From Acetobacteraceae bacterium (lineage in GTDB: Bacteria > Pseudomonadota > Alphaproteobacteria > Acetobacterales > Acetobacteraceae): a stretch of DNA of 11,533 bases. The DNA is taken from contig JANXRT010000506.1 of NCBI GenBank assembly GCA_025356735.1, forward strand, positions 1 through 11,533, read 5' to 3'. Below, in pieces: positions 1 through 6,213 of the stretch (the first letter of the stretch is position 1; each line of letters opens with the position of its first letter). The notes below the pieces were generated by a model, which saw only the letters and a program-made list of their open reading frames with translations, did no database searches and had not been told where the DNA came from. Both the position numbers and the translations under genes were made by a program.

Positions 1-741
1 ACCGAGTTCTGGATCGGCGTGTTCTGCACCGCAACCATCCTGCCCCTCACCCTGCTGCTGCGCGGCAACCCGCCGGCGCTACGCGAAAACACGGTCGCCG
101 CCGCCGGATCACGCGGCACCACGGCGCTCGGCCTGTCGCCCAACGCGTTGATGGCGGTGCTGACCGTCGCCGGCGTCGCCTGCTGCGTCGCCATGTCGAT
201 GCCGCAGGTCCATATCGTCGCCTATTGCGGCGACCTCGGCTACGGCGCGGCGCGCGGCGCCGAGATGCTGTCGCTGATGCTTGGCTGCGGCATCATAAGC
301 CGCATCGCCTCGGGCTTCCTCGCCGACCGGGTCGGCGGGATCGCGACGCTCTTGGTCGGCTCGGTGCTGCAGGGCCTGTCGCTCGTGCTCTACATGCTGT
401 TCGACAGCCTGACGTCGCTGTACGTGATCTCGGCGCTGTTCGGGCTGTTCCAGGGCGGCATCGTGCCGTCCTACGCGGTCATCGTGCGCGAGTATTTCCC
501 AGCCCGCGAAGCCGGCGTGCGAACCGGCCTGGTGCTGATGGCAACCCTGTTCGGCATGGCGCTCGGCGGCTGGCTGTCCGGCCTGATCTTCGACATGACG
601 CACAGCTACGCCGCCGCCTTCGCCAACGGCGTCGCCTGGAACCTGCTCAACGGCGGCTTGGCCGTGACCCTGCTGATGCGCAGTCGCGGGTATAGGCAGC
701 ATGGGAAGCTTGGGGCTCTGCCCCAAACCCCGCCGGGGTAG
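1..741 (+). CDS. MFS transporter, C-terminal half (5' end outside window)
   Basis: The reading frame is open from the first base and ends at TAG 739-741, leaving 246 codons, so the start lies upstream of the window. The protein is strongly hydrophobic, with about six membrane segments, matching the second half of a 12-helix major facilitator permease. A motif-A-like loop, GFLADRVGG, lies near bases 313-339 between two helices, as expected between TM8 and TM9. The segment FQGGIVPSYAVIVREYFPA also resembles MFS carriers of the oxalate/formate or monocarboxylate type. It probably sits in the inner membrane and moves an organic acid by proton symport or exchange; the substrate cannot be read. The downstream Rieske oxygenase makes an aromatic acid a reasonable guess. 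The last roughly 11 residues (KLGALPQTPPG) are encoded by a dispersed GC-rich repeat that supplies the stop, so the native C-terminus may have been altered. Confidence 0.88.
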   Translation, partial: TEFWIGVFCTATILPLTLLLRGNPPALRENTVAAAGSRGTTALGLSPNALMAVLTVAGVACCVAMSMPQVHIVAYCGDLGYGAARGAEMLSLMLGCGIISRIASGFLADRVGGIATLLVGSVLQGLSLVLYMLFDSLTSLYVISALFGLFQGGIVPSYAVIVREYFPAREAGVRTGLVLMATLFGMALGGWLSGLIFDMTHSYAAAFANGVAWNLLNGGLAVTLLMRSRGYRQHGKLGALPQTPPG

Positions 742-759
742 CGCCCCGGGGCGCCTGAC
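708..759. repeat. Dispersed GC-rich palindromic repeat, copy 1
   Basis: This 52-base stretch matches 11294-11345 at 46 of 52 positions without gaps (my manual alignment). It contains small nested palindromes: GGGG-CTCTG-CCCC at 712-724 and CCCC-GCC-GGGG near 728-738. It overlaps the end of the MFS gene, and the TAG inside the repeat is that gene's stop. It resembles REP-type intergenic repeats; the family is not identified. Confidence 0.75.
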
Positions 760-773
760 TTAGTAGAGGGGTT

Positions 774-795
774 CAAAGGGGCGACGGCCCCTTTG
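774..795 (+). terminator. Hairpin terminator after MFS gene
   Basis: CAAAGGGGC (774-782) and GCCCCTTTG (787-795) form a perfect 9-bp stem with the loop GACG. It begins 33 bases after the MFS stop. The T-run (TTTG) is short and lies within the stem, so termination efficiency is uncertain. It may alternatively be part of the adjacent repeat, since it follows copy 1 directly; the other two copies lack it. Confidence 0.55.
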
Positions 796-809
796 CGGGT
801 TTGGGCGCA

Positions 810-857
810 GCAGGCAATGGTTCCGACTGTTCGCCTTCGAACAGTTGGAATGCCTGC
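810..857. other. Long interrupted hairpin upstream of the oxygenase gene
   Basis: The inner arms, 821-833 (TTCCGACTGTTCG) and 838-850 (CGAACAGTTGGAA), pair over 13 positions with one G-U pair and a CCTT loop. Beyond a 4-base bulge (ATGG, 817-820), GCAGGCA (810-816) pairs with TGCCTGC (851-857). The whole structure ends 56 bases before the Rieske gene ATG. It could be an operator, an attenuator or 5' leader structure, a second terminator for the MFS gene, or a small palindromic element. There is no T-run after it, which argues against a simple terminator. Confidence 0.6.
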
Positions 858-913
858 GGAGGGAGAGCCCAAGCTTTCTTGCCTACGGCGTTGCAGCACG
901 GGAGAAACGGTTC

Positions 914-2233
914 ATGCTTTCACACGACGACAACGAGCGGCTGGTGCGCATCGGCAAAGGCACCGCCATGGGCGAGCTCTTCCGGCTCTACTGGATACCT
1001 TTCTACGCCTCGGCCGGCCTGGTCGCCGACGGCCAGCCGAAGCGGGTCAAGCTGCTCGGCGAGGATCTGGTTGCGTTCCGCGACAGCGACGGCCGGGTCG
1101 GGCTGGTCGCCAATGCCTGCGCCCATCGCGGCGCGCCGATGATGTTCGGACGCAACGAAGAGTGCGGCATCCGCTGCGTCTATCACGGCTGGAAATACGA
1201 CGTGACCGGCGCCGTCACCGACATGCCGGCCGAGCCGCCCACCAGCCGGCTGAAGGAGCGCGTCCGGATCAAGGCTTATCCCTGCCAGGAGCGCAACGGC
1301 GTCGTCTGGACCTACATGGAACCCGATCCGCAGAATGCGCCGCCGCTGCCGGAGCTTGAGTGGAACCTGGTGCCGGCCGAGAACGTCGTGGTCACCCTGC
1401 GGGTCCAGGAATGCAACTGGCTACAGGCGCTGGAGGGCGAGATCGACTCGGCCCACGCGCCCATCCTGCACGGCCGGATTGACTCCAAGGGTTCTATCAA
1501 CGACTGGATCGCGGCCAACGACCTCCGGCCGATGTTCCAGTGCCAGCGCCAGGATTTCGGCGTCAGCATCGCGGCCCGGCGGCAGGTTGGCGGCGGCGAG
1601 CTGTACTGGCGAGTCAACCAGTTCGTGATGCCGTTCTACACGCTGGTGCCGCCGCAATCGAAGTTCCCCGACCTCAGCGGCCATGCCTGGGTGCCGATGG
1701 ACGACGAGCACACGCTGTGCCTGATGTTCTCCTACCATCCGACGCAGAAGCTGGGCGAGCGGACACGCACGGTGTTTCTCGAAGGCCATAACGGGCGCGA
1801 AAGCGGCCATGCCAGCCGCCACGCCTACACGCCGAAAAGCCCCGCCACGCCGTATGCGGACTTCTGGACCCGGTACAGCCCGGAAGCCGGCTTCCTGTTC
1901 GACTACGAAAGCCAACAGACGATATGGTTCTCCGGCCTGCCCGGCCTGTGGGTGCAGGACGCCGCCTGCCAGGCCGGGCTGTCGCCGATCTACGATCGCA
2001 GCACCGAGCAGCTCTGCACCAGCGATGTCGGCATCGTCATGACCCGCCGGCTGCTGCTCGACAGCGCCGCCGACTACGAACAGCGCCGCGTCAAGCCGGC
2101 TGGCGTGGACGATCCGGCGGTCTTCCGGGTGCGCGCGGTGTCGTTGACGCTGCCGGACGGAACCGCATGGATGGAAGCCGGACAGGCGTTCATGCGCGCG
2201 CCGGTCGGCAGCGATTTCGGCTATCGGCTGTAG
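914..2233 (+). CDS. Rieske aromatic ring-hydroxylating oxygenase, alpha subunit (phthalate 4,5-dioxygenase type)
   Basis: A 439-residue protein, the usual length for phthalate-dioxygenase-type alpha subunits. ATG 914 is chosen because GGAGAA at 901-906 is well spaced and the N-terminus (DNERLVRIGKGTAMGELFR) matches the family start; a longer frame from 845 runs through the upstream hairpin. The Rieske [2Fe-2S] motif is C69-x-H71 ... C88-x2-H91 (CAHRG, CVYHGWKYD). The catalytic domain carries D178, H181 and H186 (IDSAHAPILH), which give the two His ligands of mononuclear iron and the bridging Asp; D349 in VQDAA is the likely third ligand. Such enzymes use O2 and electrons from a separate reductase to dihydroxylate or demethylate aromatic carboxylates in the cytoplasm. 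No reductase gene is nearby. The usual ESMGPI stretch after the iron Asp reads AGLSPI (354-359), so substrate or activity may differ. The substrate is unknown. Confidence 0.9.
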   Translation: MLSHDDNERLVRIGKGTAMGELFRLYWIPFYASAGLVADGQPKRVKLLGEDLVAFRDSDGRVGLVANACAHRGAPMMFGRNEECGIRCVYHGWKYDVTGAVTDMPAEPPTSRLKERVRIKAYPCQERNGVVWTYMEPDPQNAPPLPELEWNLVPAENVVVTLRVQECNWLQALEGEIDSAHAPILHGRIDSKGSINDWIAANDLRPMFQCQRQDFGVSIAARRQVGGGELYWRVNQFVMPFYTLVPPQSKFPDLSGHAWVPMDDEHTLCLMFSYHPTQKLGERTRTVFLEGHNGRESGHASRHAYTPKSPATPYADFWTRYSPEAGFLFDYESQQTIWFSGLPGLWVQDAACQAGLSPIYDRSTEQLCTSDVGIVMTRRLLLDSAADYEQRRVKPAGVDDPAVFRVRAVSLTLPDGTAWMEAGQAFMRAPVGSDFGYRL

Positions 2234-2239
2234 CCGGAA

Positions 2240-2291
2240 GCATGGGGCTCCGCCCCCAACCTTAAAGCGCTGGATTGCGCCCGGGAGCGCA
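2240..2291. repeat. Dispersed GC-rich repeat, diverged copy 2
   Basis: The left end (GCATGGGGCTCCGCCCCCAA) and the right end (GCGCCCGGGAGCGCAT) closely match copy 3 at 11294, while the central CCCCGCCGGGGTA part is replaced by unrelated bases including TTAAAGCGCTGGATT. It starts 6 bases after the oxygenase stop. GGGG-CTCCG-CCCC at 2244-2256 can fold and may help end the oxygenase transcript. Confidence 0.55.
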
Positions 2292-2318
2292 TCCGAAAAT
2301 GGGCAGGATGAATGTCAA

Positions 2319-2332
2319 GACCCGCCAGGGTC
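2319..2332 (-). terminator. Possible weak terminator of the SRAP gene
   Basis: GACCC-GCCA-GGGTC is a perfect 5-bp stem with a 4-base loop, 18 bases past the stop of the minus-strand SRAP gene. Read on the minus strand it is followed by TTGACATTC, only a weak T-rich tail. Support is structural only. Confidence 0.25.
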
Positions 2333-2350
2333 GCGCGGACGAGCCGGGGA

Positions 2351-3016
2351 TCACGCCGCCAGGCCGCCCTCGTCCCTTTTCGCACCGCGCGCGACGATCC
2401 TCAGCGCGTCGTCGGCGAGCGGCCGCTGCAGCACCAACGCCTCGGTGGCCGGCGCCGTCAGCCACTGGTCGATCTCCGCCGGCGTGGTCAGGATGACCGG
2501 CATCGCCTTGGGATGGAACGGGCTGACCACCGCGTTCGGCGTGGTGGTCAGGAAGGCGAACAGGTCATTGGTCGTCTCGCCCTCGCGCACCTTGCGCACC
2601 GAGGTCCAGGGCGTCCAGATGCCGGCGAAGCAGGCCAGCGGGCGGGTCTCGTCAAGGGCGAACCAGATCGGTGGCCGGGAGCCATCCGCCAGCACCTCGT
2701 GCTCGGAAAAGCTGGTGAACGGCACGACGCAGCGGTGTTCGGTGCCAAGCCACCGGCGCCAGTGCGGCGAGGCGGCATTGCGCACGTTGGTGACGCCAGG
2801 ATCGGAGTTGCGGCCTTTCAGGGCAAAGGCGGGCGACGGCATGCCCCACCGCGCCATGGCGAGTTCCCGCCCATCCGGCTGGTTGCGCACGATCGGCGCC
2901 GCGTAGTCCGGAAAGATGCCGGGCAACGGCGGCAGGTTGCCCGTCTTGTCGGCCATGGCCCGGGTCAGCTCCCGGATCGCCTGCTGACCCGTGGTCATCG
3001 AATACAGATTGCACAA
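2351..3016 (-). CDS. yedK: SRAP family abasic-site DNA-protein crosslink protein (YedK/HMCES-like)
   Basis: A 221-residue protein, about the size of E. coli YedK. SRAP proteins covalently trap abasic sites in single-stranded DNA through the amino-terminal Cys left after Met removal, shielding them during replication. Expected landmarks are present: Cys2 (MCNLY), WGMPSP near residue 58, NVRNAASPHWR (about 77-87), the catalytic-Glu region FTSFSEHE (about 100-107), and the His of HPKAMPVIL (about 166-174). The start is a TTG at 3014-3016: only this start puts the Cys at position 2, and the next in-frame Met (residue 7) would delete it. A GGAGAGG ribosome-binding site (3021-3027) lies 4 bases before the TTG. 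The usual MCGRY/F start reads MCNLY, as in a subset of alphaproteobacterial members. It stands alone, convergent with the oxygenase gene and divergent from the next small gene. Confidence 0.9.
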   Translation of the reverse strand: MCNLYSMTTGQQAIRELTRAMADKTGNLPPLPGIFPDYAAPIVRNQPDGRELAMARWGMPSPAFALKGRNSDPGVTNVRNAASPHWRRWLGTEHRCVVPFTSFSEHEVLADGSRPPIWFALDETRPLACFAGIWTPWTSVRKVREGETTNDLFAFLTTTPNAVVSPFHPKAMPVILTTPAEIDQWLTAPATEALVLQRPLADDALRIVARGAKRDEGGLAA

Positions 3017-3247
3017 AGACCCTCTCCGCTGCGCCGTTCCCCTAAAGGGTCAGCGCTCGGAACCTGAAGTTCAAGGCATGCGATGCGCCTGGCGAAGTGA
3101 CGGGTTCATTTGCCGGTTCTTCTCTTCGCGGGTGGCTTCGGCCCGGGCAGGCGGCAGGCGATCGTCTCAATTGCCGCGAGAGGCCGGCAACGGGGTCGGC
3201 CGGCGACCTCGTTGACGGCCGCCCGCGACGGGCGACAATCTTGCCGG

Positions 3248-3583
3248 ATGCGCTATCCAACGACGCCGGACGGCCGCTACTTCGTCGTGCGCGGACGCCT
3301 CTGGCGCTGCTCGAACCCGGCTCTGCCCGAGGCGGCGCGCGCGGCACTCACCCGCGAGTTGATGTCCGCCCGTCGCGCCAAGGGCGTCGCGATGCGAGCC
3401 GGCGACAGCGCCGCCAAGGAAGCCGCCCGAACCAGGGTGGACGCGGCCAAGGTGGCCTTGGGCGAGCGGGGACCGCCCTGGTGGACGGACGGGGCGCCTG
3501 ACCTCACCCGCAGGATGGCGGCGAACACACCCTATGCGGACTGGTGGGCGACAACGAACCCAAGTGTTGTTGAAACGGCTTGA
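3248..3583 (+). CDS. Conserved small hypothetical protein (111 aa)
   Basis: I recognise this as a type of short protein common in alphaproteobacteria but know of no assigned function. The conserved look lies in the N-terminus (RYPTTPDGRYFVVRGRLWR, residues 2-20) and the C-terminal half (AKVALGERGPPWWTDGAP, then NTPYADWW). A charged, Ala/Arg-rich, probably helical segment (about 27-75) lies between. There is no signal peptide or membrane segment, so it is likely cytoplasmic. ATG 3248 is preferred over a frame extension back to 3110 because the recognisable sequence begins exactly here and the upstream residues look like translated non-coding DNA. No good Shine-Dalgarno precedes it (only GCCGG directly before the ATG), so the gene may be leaderless or weakly translated. 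Its stop lies inside a terminator-like hairpin. Confidence 0.8.
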   Translation: MRYPTTPDGRYFVVRGRLWRCSNPALPEAARAALTRELMSARRAKGVAMRAGDSAAKEAARTRVDAAKVALGERGPPWWTDGAPDLTRRMAANTPYADWWATTNPSVVETA

Positions 3584-3593
3584 TGAGCCGTTT
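3573..3593. terminator. Hairpin between convergent genes, possibly bidirectional terminator
   Basis: AAACGGCT (3573-3580), loop TGATG, and AGCCGTTT (3586-3593) make a perfect 8-bp stem. It overlaps the stop codon (3581-3583) of the 111-aa gene and lies 18 bases past the stop of the convergent carboxyltransferase gene. The A and T runs form the outer part of the stem on both strands, as in shared terminators, although free T-runs after the stem are short. Confidence 0.5.
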
Positions 3594-3610
3594 GCGGCTC
3601 CATCGCGCCG

Positions 3611-5170
3611 TCAGACCGGAACGATGGAGCGGAATTTCGGCGGCAGCCGGTTGTCATGGCGCGCCGGCGCGCGGTCCAGGATGTCGATCAGCCGGCGCCT
3701 CGTGTCGCGCGGATCGATCACGTCGTCGACGCCGTAGCCCTCGGCGGCGCGCAGCGGATCGACCTTGGCGCGGATACCGTCGATGATCGCCTGGCGGGCG
3801 GCGGGCGGATCGGCCGCGTTCTCGTATTGCCGGCGATAGGCGACATCGACCGAACCCTCGATCGACATGGCGCAGATCTCCGCCGTTGGCCAGGCGAGGC
3901 AGGCATCGGCCTCGAAGCTGCGGCCACCGCACATCGCCAGATAGCCTAAGCCGTAGCCCTTGCGCAGCACGACCGAAATCCGCGGCACCGTCGCCTGGCC
4001 GAGTTCGTGGAGCAGCTTGGCGCTGCGCCGGCCGAGCATCGTGCGCTCGGCCGACGAGCCGATCGAGAAGCCCGGCACGTCCACCAGGTAGATCAGCGGC
4101 AGGCCGAACGCGTCGCACATCGCGATGAAATGCGCGCCCTTCTCGCAGGCCGGCGCATCCAGCATGCCGCCCAGCCGCTGCGGCTGGTTGGCGATGAAAC
4201 CGACCGGCCGGCCAGCCAGCCGGGCGAAGCTGGTGACCAGGTTGGCGGCGAATTTCGGCTTGATCTCGAACGGACTGGCGTGATCGGCGACCGCCGCGAT
4301 CACCCGGCGCACATCGTAGCCGTGGCGCGTGCTGGTCGGCACGATGTCGAGCAGCGCCTCCTCGCGCCGGTCGGAGGGATCGTCCGTCGGCTGCATCGGC
4401 AACGGCAGGCGTGCGTTGCCGGGCAGGAACGACAGGAACCGTCGGACCGCCAGCAGGGCGGCCTGCTCGCTGTCGCAGGCGAGGTCGGCCAGCCCATGCC
4501 GGCCAGCCTGGATATCGGCGCCGCCCATCGCCTCGGCGCCGAAATCCTCGCCGGTGCCGGCCTTGACCAGGGCCGGCCCGGCGAGGCCCATGGTCGACTG
4601 GCCGCGCACCATGACCACGAAATCGGCCATGCCGGCATAGTTGGTGGGCCCCGCGAAACCGGCGCCGAGCATCGCCGCCGCCATCGGCACCCAGCCCGAC
4701 ATGCGGGCGATGTCGTGGAACATCGGGTTGGCACGGGCGAAGTGCCGGCTGTCCTGGCCGTCCTGGATGCGGTGGCCGCCGCCATCCAGCAGCAGCACCA
4801 GCGGCAGGCCCTGCTGCAGCGCCTGGGCCACGGCACGGCCCATCTTGGCGCTGCCGAGCACGCCGCTGCTGCCGCCGAACACCGTGAAATCCTGTGCCAC
4901 GACCATTGCCCAGCGCCCGTCGATGCGGGCCGCGCCGGTGATCATGCCGTCGGCCGGCGCGCGGGCACCCAGCGCCTCGTCGCGCGCCAGCCCGCCCATC
5001 TCGGTGAAGCTGCCGGCGTCGCACAGCAGGGCCACACGCTCGCGGGCGGTGAAGGTCGCGCGTTTATGCTGCCTGGCGACCGCTTCCGGCCGGCTCGCGT
5101 CGGTTCCTTCGGCGCGCGCCGCATCGATCGCCGCCAGCCGCTCTCGGGTGTCGGCGCCGGGTTGGGTCAT
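3611..5170 (-). CDS. Acyl-CoA carboxylase carboxyltransferase (beta) subunit
   Basis: A 519-residue protein, the usual length for propionyl/methylcrotonyl-CoA carboxylase beta subunits (crotonase fold, two halves). In order: TARERVALLCDAGSF (about 41-55), DFTVFGGSSG (94-103), GGGHRIQDG (130-138), STMGLAGPALVKAGTGED (192-209), then in the second half LGGMLDAPACEKGAHF, LVDVPGF and GYGLGYLAMCGG. These subunits move CO2 from carboxybiotin to an acyl-CoA. The usual SGGARIQEG reads GGGHRIQDG, marking a distinct subfamily whose acyl-CoA I cannot name. ATG 5170 has AAGGA (centred near 5180) at good spacing on the minus strand. No biotin carboxylase or biotin carrier lies in the window, so partner subunits must be elsewhere or the gene acts with a shared alpha subunit. 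It is divergently transcribed from the ABC operon across 167 bases, suggesting possible co-regulation. Confidence 0.9.
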   Translation of the reverse strand: MTQPGADTRERLAAIDAARAEGTDASRPEAVARQHKRATFTARERVALLCDAGSFTEMGGLARDEALGARAPADGMITGAARIDGRWAMVVAQDFTVFGGSSGVLGSAKMGRAVAQALQQGLPLVLLLDGGGHRIQDGQDSRHFARANPMFHDIARMSGWVPMAAAMLGAGFAGPTNYAGMADFVVMVRGQSTMGLAGPALVKAGTGEDFGAEAMGGADIQAGRHGLADLACDSEQAALLAVRRFLSFLPGNARLPLPMQPTDDPSDRREEALLDIVPTSTRHGYDVRRVIAAVADHASPFEIKPKFAANLVTSFARLAGRPVGFIANQPQRLGGMLDAPACEKGAHFIAMCDAFGLPLIYLVDVPGFSIGSSAERTMLGRRSAKLLHELGQATVPRISVVLRKGYGLGYLAMCGGRSFEADACLAWPTAEICAMSIEGSVDVAYRRQYENAADPPAARQAIIDGIRAKVDPLRAAEGYGVDDVIDPRDTRRRLIDILDRAPARHDNRLPPKFRSIVPV

Positions 5171-5198
5171 GGAATTTCCTTCAGCGTCGGATGTCGCT

Positions 5199-5216
5199 CA
5201 GCAATACGGGTTGCTG
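5199..5216. promoter_or_regulatory. Candidate operator dyad in divergent promoter region
   Basis: CAGCAA (5199-5204) and TTGCTG (5211-5216) form a perfect inverted repeat with a 6-base spacer, in the 167-base gap between the divergent carboxyltransferase gene and the ABC operon. It lies about 29 bases upstream of the carboxyltransferase ATG. The size fits a dimeric regulator site, but 6-bp arms can arise by chance and no regulator gene is nearby. Confidence 0.28.
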
Positions 5217-5275
5217 GCACGGCGGCAAGCGCTCGACAACCGCTCCCGGACCGGCTTCCCTTCACCGGCCGATCA

Positions 5276-5309
5276 GCTTCGACGTGCGGGCCGGCTTCGA
5301 CGTGCGGGC
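5276..5309 (+). repeat. Short tandem direct repeat before the ABC operon
   Basis: The 16-mer GCTTCGACGTGCGGGC occurs at 5276-5291 and again at 5294-5309, identical and 18 bases apart. It ends 28 bases before the LivH-like start codon. It may be a recent local duplication or a pair of binding sites; 18 bases is somewhat less than two helical turns. Confidence 0.7.
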
Positions 5310-5337
5310 AACGACAAGAACACACCCTGGGGACGAA

Positions 5338-6213
5338 ATGGACCTCGACATCATCCCGAGCGGCCTCGCGGCCGGCAGCCTGTATGCGCTGGTCGCGGTC
5401 GGCTTCAACATCCTGTATCGGCCGACCAACGTCTTCAATTTCGCCCAGGGTGACCTCGTCATGCTCGGCGCGATGATCAGCGCCAGCGCGATCGCCGCCG
5501 GGCTGCCCTGGCTCGCCGCCCTGCTCGCCGCCGCGGCGCTGGTCGGCGTCATCGGGCTGGCGGAGAACTTTCTCGCCGTGGCGCCGATCGTGCGCCGTTC
5601 CTCGGCGAGCCACGCCTGGATCATCTCGACCCTCGCCTACTCGCTGATCATCGACAACCTGGTCGGCCATGTCTGGGGGCCCGACCCGATCCGGGTCGAT
5701 CCGCCCTGGCCGTTCTCGGTCACCAGCTTCATGATCGGCGGAGTGCGGACCAGCTCGTACCAGCTGGCGCTGATCGCGCTGACCGGCCTGATGATCCTTG
5801 GCATCGAGCAGTTCTACCGCACCCGCGCCGGCCGCGCGGTGCGGGCCGTCGCCGAGGACCGCGATGCGGCGTTGCTGCGCGGCATCGACCCCGACAGGCT
5901 CAGCCGATGGTCGTTCTTCCTCGGCGCCGGCTTCGCCGCGATGACCGGGCTGCTCGCCTCGCCGACGATGTATGCCTCCACCCAGCTCGGCCCGTCCTTG
6001 CTGGTGAAGGGGTTCGAGGCCGCGGCGGTCGGCGGCATCGGCAACAACCGCGGCGCGCTGGTCGCCGGCTGGATCCTGGGTCTGGCCGAGGCGCTCGGCG
6101 GCTCGGTGCTGTCACCCGGCTACCAGGCCGCGTCCACCTTCGCGCTGCTGCTGGCCATCCTGCTGATCCAGCCGCGCGGCCTGTTCGGCCAGCCCGAGGC
6201 GCGCAGTGTCTGA
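5338..6213 (+). CDS. livH: Branched-chain amino acid-type ABC transporter permease (LivH-like)
   Basis: A 291-residue inner-membrane permease, typical LivH length, with about eight hydrophobic segments. The signature regions are SGLAAGSLYALVAVGFNILY (8-27), NVFNFAQGDLVMLGAM just after it, and the C-terminal KGFEAAAVGGIGNNRGALVA. The loop RTRAGRAVRAVAEDRDAALL followed by GID is the cytoplasmic coupling segment that contacts the ATPases. It forms half of the membrane channel with the LivM part of the next gene. ATG 5338 is preceded by GGGGA (5329-5333); longer in-frame starts would run through the tandem repeat and lack the family N-terminus. It is the first gene of a four-gene operon, and its stop overlaps the next start by 8 bases. 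Members of this family also carry aromatic acids, urea or amides, so leucine-type substrates are not assured. Confidence 0.9.
   Translation: MDLDIIPSGLAAGSLYALVAVGFNILYRPTNVFNFAQGDLVMLGAMISASAIAAGLPWLAALLAAAALVGVIGLAENFLAVAPIVRRSSASHAWIISTLAYSLIIDNLVGHVWGPDPIRVDPPWPFSVTSFMIGGVRTSSYQLALIALTGLMILGIEQFYRTRAGRAVRAVAEDRDAALLRGIDPDRLSRWSFFLGAGFAAMTGLLASPTMYASTQLGPSLLVKGFEAAAVGGIGNNRGALVAGWILGLAEALGGSVLSPGYQAASTFALLLAILLIQPRGLFGQPEARSV

Noticed and set aside
845..913. Longer N-terminus for the Rieske oxygenase starting at ATG 845
   Set aside because: That start is inside the 810-857 hairpin, has no ribosome-binding site, and the extra 23 residues are not family-like; ATG 914 has GGAGAA in place.
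3060..3072. GAAC-N5-GTTC dyad upstream of the SRAP gene, resembling a Gram-positive-type SOS box
   Set aside because: That box has a 4-base spacer and flanking bases not seen here; arms of 4 bp are expected by chance.
3104..3119. GTTC-N8-GTTC near the SRAP promoter, resembling the alphaproteobacterial LexA box
   Set aside because: The known box is GTTC-N7-GTTC; the spacing here is 8 and the site is about 90 bases upstream of the SRAP start.
3110..3247. N-terminal extension of the 111-aa protein, starting with a hydrophobic MPVLLFAGG segment
   Set aside because: The hydrophobic run is too short for a signal peptide, and the recognisable conserved sequence begins at ATG 3248.
4007..5476. Long plus-strand open frame of 489 codons across the carboxyltransferase gene
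   Set aside because: It is the antisense shadow of a clear carboxyltransferase gene in GC-rich DNA; its sequence is His/Arg/Gly-rich and low in recognisable domains.
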